From positions 1 to 19,532 of the forward strand of contig USLW01000004.1 of assembly GCA_900555605.1 (NCBI GenBank): 19,532 nt of DNA, given 5' to 3'. This DNA comes from an uncultured Clostridium sp. Its GTDB lineage: Bacteria > Bacillota > Clostridia > UBA1212 > UBA1255. Of this stretch, positions 14,841 through 19,532 are shown one piece after another (positions within the stretch are counted from its first letter, which is position 1; every line of letters starts with the position of its first letter). The notes under the pieces are model-generated. The model made no database searches, was not told the DNA's origin, and saw only the letters and a program-made list of their open reading frames with translations. The position numbers were made by a program, and so were the translations under genes.

Positions 14841-16403
14841 ATGAACAGCGAGTATGAACATCCTGAGAATTCCGGAGAAACCGGGCAATCTGATTTTAGA
14901 ACAGATTCTATGCAGACAAATACGGAACCGAATCAGACGGTTTCAGGTTATGCGCCGATGGCAGAGCAGGCACCGAATCAAACGGGGACTGCGCCGACTT
15001 ACGGACAGACGGCACAGGAACCGTTCTATGCTGCCGGCCGGAATGACGGCTATGAGGGGCAGTCTGCCGATCCTGCGTATTATAAAGAAAATATTCGGCG
15101 GCTGAGAGAAGAATACAAACGGACCCAGCAGGCCGAGAAAGAACGGCTGCGGGCGGAAAAGGCTGGCAGAAGACAGGATGGGGCAGCGCCTATAAAAGGT
15201 CCCTCTACCGCAAAGGCCGTCGCGGCGGCAGTGGTTTGTTCGTTCCTTGTTTTTGCGCTTGTATTGACGCTTCTGTCCGTACTGCCTTCCAGGGATCATA
15301 ATTATTTGGCTCGCCTTTTGGGCGTTTCGAATACCGGATACCGCGTGCAGAGTCTGATTCCGGATCAGGATGACCAAAATGTGGACGGGACGACGGTCAA
15401 GCCCGGAGACAACGTTACAATTGAGGTCAACGGCGGATCGGTGGCAAAAGCCGTTTATGCAAAAGCTGCGCCGTCTGTTGTGGGCATCAAAGTGGTATAT
15501 ACCTCGGGCAGCAAATGGAATCCTGTTATTACCACCGTAGGCATGGGATCGGGAATTGTCTATTCGGAAGACGGCGTGATTGTAACAAACTTTCATGTGG
15601 TAGAGGATGCCATTGATCCTGCAACCGGCGGTCTTGCGTCGAATTACAGTGTACAGGTGTATTTTAAAACGGATCTTTCAGAGTATTATACGGTGACGCA
15701 GCTTCTCGGTTACCATCAGGAATCCGATGTGGCAGTCCTTCAGGTCAACGCAAAAGGCCTGAAGCCGATTACCTTTGCAGATTCCGATGAGATTACAGTT
15801 GGAGAGTCAGCCGTTGCAATCGGCAGTCCCGGCGGACTTGATTTTATGAATTCTGTCAGTGAGGGGATTATCAGCGGAGTAGACCGCGTCGTTACGACCG
15901 AAACCGGGAATGTATACGATTTACTGCAAACTACGGCTGCAATCAACCCCGGGAACAGCGGGGGAGCGCTGCTGAACCAAGAGGGCGAATTGATTGGAAT
16001 GTGTGTAATTAAGTTGGTCTCGACCGGCTATGAGGGAATGGGATTTGCGATCAATTCCAATACAATTAAACGGATCGTCAGCGCTATATGCGAGGACGGA
16101 AAATATGTAAAACCTTTATTAGGCGTAACGGTAGACACGACTTATAATGTAAACGCAGCCAATGACCGCGGCTGGCCTTTAGGCGCCTATGTGGATTCTG
16201 TAAGCAACGGATCCTGCGCGGCAAAAGCAGGGCTGCGGGGCGGCGATATCATCGTGGCAATTGCAGGCACGGATATTACGAATTTTACAGGTCTGCGCCG
16301 CGTCCTGATGAATTACAAGCCGGGTGATACCGTATCCTTGCAAGTCTTCAGAAGTTCTTCGGGTGATACATTTGAAGCAGAGGTCGTTTTAGATGGAGAG
16401 TAA
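14841..16403 (+). CDS. htrA: Membrane-anchored HtrA/DegP family serine protease with PDZ domain
   Basis: An extracytoplasmic quality-control protease. A 120-residue cytoplasmic N-terminus, rich in Gln, Thr and Pro and then strongly charged, precedes one membrane helix at about 123-148. The trypsin-like domain follows with the catalytic triad H252 (VTNFHVVEDA), D296 (ESDVAVLQV) and S373 (NPGNSGGALL). One PDZ domain covers about 425-515 (GAYVDSVSNGSCAAKAGLRG ... DIIVAIAGTDI). Total length is 520 residues. ATG 14841 lies one base after the kinase stop and follows AAGGAAG; the frame is open back to 14652 but that region is the kinase coding sequence. Its place directly behind a two-component system suggests regulation by it, as CssRS does for HtrA in Bacillus. 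The stop overlaps the nth start by 11 bp. Confidence 0.95.
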   Translation: MNSEYEHPENSGETGQSDFRTDSMQTNTEPNQTVSGYAPMAEQAPNQTGTAPTYGQTAQEPFYAAGRNDGYEGQSADPAYYKENIRRLREEYKRTQQAEKERLRAEKAGRRQDGAAPIKGPSTAKAVAAAVVCSFLVFALVLTLLSVLPSRDHNYLARLLGVSNTGYRVQSLIPDQDDQNVDGTTVKPGDNVTIEVNGGSVAKAVYAKAAPSVVGIKVVYTSGSKWNPVITTVGMGSGIVYSEDGVIVTNFHVVEDAIDPATGGLASNYSVQVYFKTDLSEYYTVTQLLGYHQESDVAVLQVNAKGLKPITFADSDEITVGESAVAIGSPGGLDFMNSVSEGIISGVDRVVTTETGNVYDLLQTTAAINPGNSGGALLNQEGELIGMCVIKLVSTGYEGMGFAINSNTIKRIVSAICEDGKYVKPLLGVTVDTTYNVNAANDRGWPLGAYVDSVSNGSCAAKAGLRGGDIIVAIAGTDITNFTGLRRVLMNYKPGDTVSLQVFRSSSGDTFEAEVVLDGE

Positions 16404-17094
16404 AAATAAAATATGCCGTGACAGGCTGCCGGAAGATGTATTTCTGGCAGCTGCTGCAGAAAAGATTCAGCATTTATTGCAGGAGCTGGATACATTGTAC
16501 CCGGAAGCTGAATGTTCTTTAAGTTATGAAACGCCGTTGCAGCTGCTGATCAGCACGCAGCTTTCGGCGCAGTGTACGGATGCACGCGTAAATATGGTAA
16601 CGCCTGCGCTGTTTGCCAGATATCCGGATGCCAAAGCCTTTTCGGAGGCTGCGCTTCCGGAGCTGGAGGCCTACATAAAATCAACGGGTTTTTTTCGGAA
16701 TAAAGCAAAAAATATTAAACAATGCTGTATTGATATTTGCGAAAAATTCGGCGGCAGGGTTCCGGACACCATGGAGGAGCTGCTTACGCTGGCCGGAGTA
16801 GGCAGAAAAACTGCAAATTTAGTTTTAGGCGATGCTTTCGGGAAACCTTCTTATGTAGTAGATACGCATGCGATTCGCATCTGCGGACGCATCGGTTTGT
16901 CGCAGCATACGGATCCCATTAAGATTGAGCAGGATCTGCGCAGACTCATCCCTCCGGATGAAACGCATCCTGAAATATCGGGGCGGTTTTGCCATCAGCT
17001 TGTTCTGCACGGAAGAGCTGTCTGCAATGCGCGCAAGCCTGCTTGTAATGGCTGCAGACTGTCCGCGTGGTGCGACTTCAGGGCTTCACAATAA
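16393..17094 (+). CDS. nth: Endonuclease III (DNA glycosylase/AP lyase)
   Basis: Base-excision repair enzyme that removes oxidised pyrimidines and cuts the abasic site. The helix-hairpin-helix LAGVGRKTANLVL carries the catalytic lysine K139, and VVDTHAIRICGRIG carries the catalytic aspartate D157. The C-terminal iron-sulfur cluster has all four cysteines in the standard spacing C-X6-C-X2-C-X5-C (C211, C218, C221, C227). The protein is 233 residues, slightly longer than E. coli Nth because of about 20 extra N-terminal residues. The ATG sits within the last codons of htrA (11-bp overlap), so it is translationally coupled to the stress operon. At its 3' end it overlaps by 17 bp the convergent gene on the - strand, with no terminator between them. 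Confidence 0.96.
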   Translation: MESKNKICRDRLPEDVFLAAAAEKIQHLLQELDTLYPEAECSLSYETPLQLLISTQLSAQCTDARVNMVTPALFARYPDAKAFSEAALPELEAYIKSTGFFRNKAKNIKQCCIDICEKFGGRVPDTMEELLTLAGVGRKTANLVLGDAFGKPSYVVDTHAIRICGRIGLSQHTDPIKIEQDLRRLIPPDETHPEISGRFCHQLVLHGRAVCNARKPACNGCRLSAWCDFRASQ

Positions 17095-17755
17095 ACGTAT
17101 CTAAAATCTCCGTGAATATGGCTTCAAATCTGTTTTGTGCAATCTCTGCGGGGGCGTACAGACTGAGGACATACATCTGTCCATGCTGTGATTCTCCGGA
17201 ATTGCTCGGCATACCTAAAAATGCCTGTTTTGCGTATGTATCCCGATCTTCTCCTTTTATTCGGTAATCCCAGCGGTATCCGGCACAATTTCCGACCTTT
17301 ATTTCCTGTTCCGAAAAACCGTAGACAGAGGCGCTCATGGATGCGCGTGCTCTTTTTAAGAAGCCGCTTACGGTTCCCTGGATCTGCCAGATCTGAATAA
17401 ATCCGTGGATTTCATGTGCACCCTTTTCCGACAGCTCGAGATGATATATGATTTCATTACCTGCAAAAAGCTTCTCCTGCATGTCAAATGTCTGCCGGAA
17501 TTTCTGCATGCTCTGTGTAATTTGATTGCCTGCTGCGGAAACGCTTATTGCAGTGCTTTCAAGCCAGCTGATGTCATTGGGCAAAGTGAAGGTAAGCTTG
17601 TTGCCGGCAGTGATCACCGTCGCGTTGTTGTTGTAGAAATATATGGAAATCGCTGTGCATAAGAGGAATGCCAGTCCGCATACGGCGGAAAATACAGCGA
17701 TTCGTTTCAAGGCTTTTTTGGAGATCGAGAATTTGACTGTTAAGGCACGAAACAT
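17078..17755 (-). CDS. Unknown protein with one N-terminal membrane helix and extracytoplasmic domain
   Basis: I do not recognise this family with confidence. The 225-residue protein has a basic N-terminus (ISKKALKR), a membrane helix at about 18-40, and a soluble, probably extracytoplasmic domain of about 180 residues beginning LTFTLPNDISWLESTAISV. The general form recalls small anchored proteins with a PsbP-like or lipoprotein-like fold, but no diagnostic motif is visible. I chose the ATG at 17755, which follows GAGGG about 6 bases upstream. The frame is open to an ATG at 17845, but that codon lies inside a likely -10 box and the extra 30 residues look random. The 3' end overlaps nth by 17 bp on the opposite strand. 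Its closeness to spoVM does not by itself show a sporulation role. Confidence 0.72.
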   Translation of the reverse strand: MFRALTVKFSISKKALKRIAVFSAVCGLAFLLCTAISIYFYNNNATVITAGNKLTFTLPNDISWLESTAISVSAAGNQITQSMQKFRQTFDMQEKLFAGNEIIYHLELSEKGAHEIHGFIQIWQIQGTVSGFLKRARASMSASVYGFSEQEIKVGNCAGYRWDYRIKGEDRDTYAKQAFLGMPSNSGESQHGQMYVLSLYAPAEIAQNRFEAIFTEILDTFIVKP

Positions 17756-17843
17756 AGGGTCCCTCATTCCTTGCCGCACCGGAGACGAACGGCACGGGCG
17801 TGATATGATAGATACGGCTGGCTTGTGCACCGCAATTGTACGC

Positions 17844-17870
17844 ATTATATATATTGCTTCACGGAACCAA
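17844..17870 (-). promoter_or_regulatory. Possible promoter for the unknown membrane-anchored gene
   Basis: On the - strand a perfect TATAAT (17844-17849) is preceded by TTGGTT (17865-17870) with a short 15-bp spacer. It lies about 90 bp upstream of the chosen start at 17755 and argues against the longer start at 17845. The short spacer lowers confidence. Confidence 0.35.
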
Positions 17871-17924
17871 TTATGACAACTGGGAATATATTAATAGTAA
17901 CGATTCTGTTTTGAGGTGGTAACG

Positions 17925-18008
17925 GTGAAGGTTGTGGTATTAAAGGCCCCTAAGTTTATCGGCGGAATTCTCAGGCTGATGTTCGGGATGAAAAAGGAAG
18001 CGCCGTAA
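17925..18008 (+). CDS. spoVM: Stage V sporulation protein SpoVM (short peptide)
   Basis: A 27-residue amphipathic peptide that senses the convex forespore membrane and anchors the SpoIVA coat basement layer during endospore formation. It starts MKVVVLKAPKFIGGIL and aligns with the 26-residue B. subtilis peptide, keeping M1, K2, K7, P9, K10, F11, G13, G14, I15, R17, M19 and G21. P9, which breaks the helix in the Bacillus peptide, is kept. The GTG start at 17925 follows GAGGTGG at 17913-17919 at good spacing. The gene is below the length cutoff of many gene callers. The next gene is rpmB, the same neighbour as in B. subtilis, which supports the call. I could not place a convincing sigma-E promoter upstream, although sporulation control is expected. 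Confidence 0.92.
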   Translation: MKVVVLKAPKFIGGILRLMFGMKKEAP

Positions 18009-18056
18009 GTCCGACTGTAAATCAAAGCTGCCGGCCGGAGTGCCCTGCGAAGAATC

Positions 18057-18088
18057 ATTTCGGCGTTTTCAGGATAAAACGCCGAAAT
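18057..18088. terminator. 13-bp perfect hairpin between spoVM and rpmB
   Basis: ATTTCGGCGTTTT (18057-18069) and AAAACGCCGAAAT (18076-18088) form a perfect 13-bp stem with a 6-base loop. A T-rich tract occurs only at 18100-18107, about 11 bases later, after CCCTAAAAA, so it is an atypical terminator. It most likely ends the spoVM transcript and shields the rpmB promoter that follows. Confidence 0.6.
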
Positions 18089-18105
18089 TGCCCTAAAAAT
18101 TTTTC

Positions 18106-18134
18106 TTGCATACATACCTCGTCTGTGATACAAT
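18106..18134 (+). promoter_or_regulatory. Sigma-A promoter of rpmB
   Basis: TTGCAT at 18106-18111, a 17-bp spacer and TACAAT at 18129-18134, with TGA directly before the -10 box (extended -10). This near-consensus promoter fits a highly expressed ribosomal protein gene. The start codon is 44 bp downstream. Confidence 0.78.
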
Positions 18135-18177
18135 AAATCCCGCTGTTTAAAAGATTTTCAAGGGAGGTGTGTTTTAA

Positions 18178-18378
18178 ATGGCAAGATGTGAATTCTGTTC
18201 AAAGGATATGCTATTCGGCCGCCACATCAGCATAACACGTTCACAGGTGAGCAGACGTGCGAAAAGAAACTGGAAGCCGAATGTCAGGAGAGTCAAGATT
18301 ATGGTAAATGGCGCTCCCAAATATGCGCATGTGTGCACTTCCTGCTTGAGATCGGGGAAAGTAACAAGAGCGATATAA
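18178..18378 (+). CDS. rpmB: 50S ribosomal protein L28
   Basis: Structural protein of the large ribosomal subunit. The 66-residue product starts MARCEFCSKD and ends CLRSGKVTRAI. It has the L28 core NWKPNVRRVKIMVNG and the cysteine pairs CEFC (4-7) and CTSC (53-56), so it is the zinc-binding form. The ribosome site AGGGAGGTG at 18162-18170 is strong. It has its own promoter and terminator and is thus probably a single-gene transcript. It is convergent with recG. Confidence 0.97.
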   Translation: MARCEFCSKDMLFGRHISITRSQVSRRAKRNWKPNVRRVKIMVNGAPKYAHVCTSCLRSGKVTRAI

Positions 18379-18413
18379 GAAGCCACGATAAAATTGATTA
18401 TTTTGATGAAAAG

Positions 18414-18453
18414 GACGCCGCTTGTTTCCAGTGAACAAGGAAGCGTCTTTTTT
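18414..18453. terminator. Rho-independent terminator shared by rpmB and recG
   Basis: GACGC (18414-18418) with GCGTC (18443-18447) and CTTGTT (18421-18426) with AACAAG (18434-18439) form a two-part stem with a small internal loop. Six T residues follow (18448-18453). The recG stop codon (18452-18454) lies within this T-run, and read on the other strand the stem ends in a shorter CTTTTC tract, so the hairpin may also serve recG. Confidence 0.82.
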
Positions 18454-19532
18454 ACAGTGCAATCAGATTCGGAATCTGGCCGGATACATGTGCAATATAC
18501 GCTTTGATTTCCGGCTCGTCCGCATGCTGCAGGATATATTTGGCGGCCTCCTGTGTTTCCTTCAGAACAGCCAGATCTCTGCCAATATCTGCAATTTTAA
18601 AAGCAGGGAGGCCGTGCTGCAGTGTCCCGAAAAAGTCTCCGGGTCCGCGCAGCGCAAGGTCCTTTTCCGCAATCAGAAAGCCGTCGTTGGTCGCTTTCAT
18701 AATCTGCATCCGCTCCCGTACCAATTTGCTTTTATGGTCTGTAAATAAAACGCAGTAGGACTGCTGACTGCCGCGTCCGACACGGCCGCGGAGCTGATGC
18801 AGCTGTGCGAGGCCGAATCGCTCCGCGTTTTCCACAATGATCAGAACGGCATTGGGTACATCTACACCGACCTCGATAACAGTGGTGGAAAAGAGAATTT
18901 TAATTTTACCTGCAACAAAGTCCCGCATGATTTGATCTTTTTCCGCGCCAGACATTCTGCCGTGAATCAATGCAGCGGGAAGCCCCCGGAAGACAGAGGC
19001 GGTGAGTTCTTTGAAATTCGATTCCGCAGCAGTCAGATCCAGCGCTTCCTGCTCCTGAATCAGCGGATGTACAATATAAATCTGCTGTCCCTGTTCCGCC
19101 AGTGAAGCAGCCCAAAGCAGAATCCGCTGCCGAAGGGCAGAATCAGCAATAAAAGTACGAATCGGCTTTCTGTTTTTCGGCATGGCGTCGATAACGGAAA
19201 TATCTATATCTCCGTAAAGTACCAGCGCCAGCGTACGGGGAATCGGGGTAGCGGTCATGACCAGAATATCCGGACGTGTGGTATGCTGCGCCAGCTTTGC
19301 CCGCTGCCGCACGCCGAATCGAGGCTGCTCATCTGTAATAACGAGACCGGGCTTTGCATACGGTACGCCGGCTTGAATGAGGGCGTGGGTGCCGATAATA
19401 CATTGTGCGGCGCCGGATTCGATCTCTGCATAAAGTTCCTGTTTTGCCCTGCCGCGCAGCGAACCGGTCAGCAGTACACAGCGAATGCCCAAAGGTGAAA
19501 GAAGCGTGCTGATTGTGCGCATGTGCTGTTCC
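18452..19532 (-). CDS. recG: ATP-dependent DNA helicase RecG, C-terminal part (runs off the window)
   Basis: Branch-migrating helicase that rescues stalled replication forks. The window holds about 360 C-terminal residues; the N-terminal wedge domain and Walker A lie beyond 19532. Reading in from the edge the frame gives EQHMRTISTLL, matching the RecG segment after motif Ia. Motif II is seen as DEQPRFGVRQRAKL, motif III as TATPIPRTLAL, motif V as STTVIEVGVDVPNA and motif VI as QLRGRVGRG. After these comes the conserved RecG C-terminal segment (DLALRGPGDFFGTLQHGLP), with no further domain. Motif II carries proline where RecG normally has histidine (DEQHRFG), which is unusual. The end overlaps the terminator shared with rpmB. 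Confidence 0.95.
   Translation of the reverse strand, partial: EQHMRTISTLLSPLGIRCVLLTGSLRGRAKQELYAEIESGAAQCIIGTHALIQAGVPYAKPGLVITDEQPRFGVRQRAKLAQHTTRPDILVMTATPIPRTLALVLYGDIDISVIDAMPKNRKPIRTFIADSALRQRILLWAASLAEQGQQIYIVHPLIQEQEALDLTAAESNFKELTASVFRGLPAALIHGRMSGAEKDQIMRDFVAGKIKILFSTTVIEVGVDVPNAVLIIVENAERFGLAQLHQLRGRVGRGSQQSYCVLFTDHKSKLVRERMQIMKATNDGFLIAEKDLALRGPGDFFGTLQHGLPAFKIADIGRDLAVLKETQEAAKYILQHADEPEIKAYIAHVSGQIPNLIAL

Noticed and set aside
17855..17912. Sigma-E promoter for spoVM
   Set aside because: AT-rich blocks occur, but no pair matches the sigma-E -35 and -10 elements with correct spacing, so I did not annotate it.
17891..18133. Antisense open frame covering spoVM
   Set aside because: The + strand spoVM match is decisive; the antisense frame crosses the 13-bp hairpin and has no family sequence.
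18174..18386. Antisense open frame covering rpmB
   Set aside because: rpmB is a clear ribosomal protein gene with its own promoter and ribosome site; the antisense frame is a mirror artefact.
1..19532. CRISPR arrays, insertion sequences, prophage genes, tRNA or rRNA
   Set aside because: I found no regularly spaced repeats, transposase or integrase motifs, terminal inverted repeats, or RNA gene signatures by eye.

Overview
This window looks like ordinary chromosome from a spore-forming, Gram-positive anaerobe of the Clostridia, most like a Lachnospiraceae relative. The main reasons are a 27-codon spoVM gene, a sepF/yggS division-gene pair, sigma-A type promoters with near-consensus boxes, strong AGGAGG ribosome sites, and Firmicute-style neighbours (spoVM-rpmB-recG). 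I see no prophage, insertion sequence, CRISPR array, tRNA or rRNA. I also see no convincing undescribed multi-gene system; the novelty is local.

Layout. From 1 to about 9.7 kb all genes are on the + strand: a polyprenyl-phosphate type glycosyltransferase, a stand-alone homocysteine S-methyltransferase domain protein, an archaeal-type (apgM-like) phosphoglycerate mutase, a membrane-anchored unknown gene broken by a one-base frameshift, and a PLP-dependent methionine gamma-lyase family protein. These are followed by a HlyD-like membrane protein, YggS, SepF and a small four-helix membrane ORF. A dense set of hairpins (two tandem terminator-like elements, two small hairpins and one long bidirectional terminator) fills about 9.2-9.95 kb. 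From 9.99 to 12.26 kb a Gfo/Idh/MocA oxidoreductase and the YchF ATPase lie on the - strand.

From 12.5 to 17.1 kb the + strand carries a tight operon: OmpR-type response regulator, sensor histidine kinase, membrane-anchored HtrA protease and endonuclease III. The intergenic distances are 2 bp and 1 bp, followed by an 11-bp overlap. This arrangement suggests an envelope-stress module in which the two-component system may control the protease. Endonuclease III overlaps by 17 bp a convergent, membrane-anchored unknown gene. Next comes a divergent spoVM, then rpmB with a textbook promoter, and finally the C-terminal part of recG, convergent with rpmB and cut by the window edge.

Points worth a second look are the frameshifted gene at 3734-4598, the possible sulfur/homoserine link of the genes around it, the tandem terminators that interrupt the small membrane ORF, a candidate small RNA at about 9.8-9.95 kb, a proline in RecG motif II where histidine is usual, the easily missed spoVM, and the HlyD-like protein tied to the division genes.
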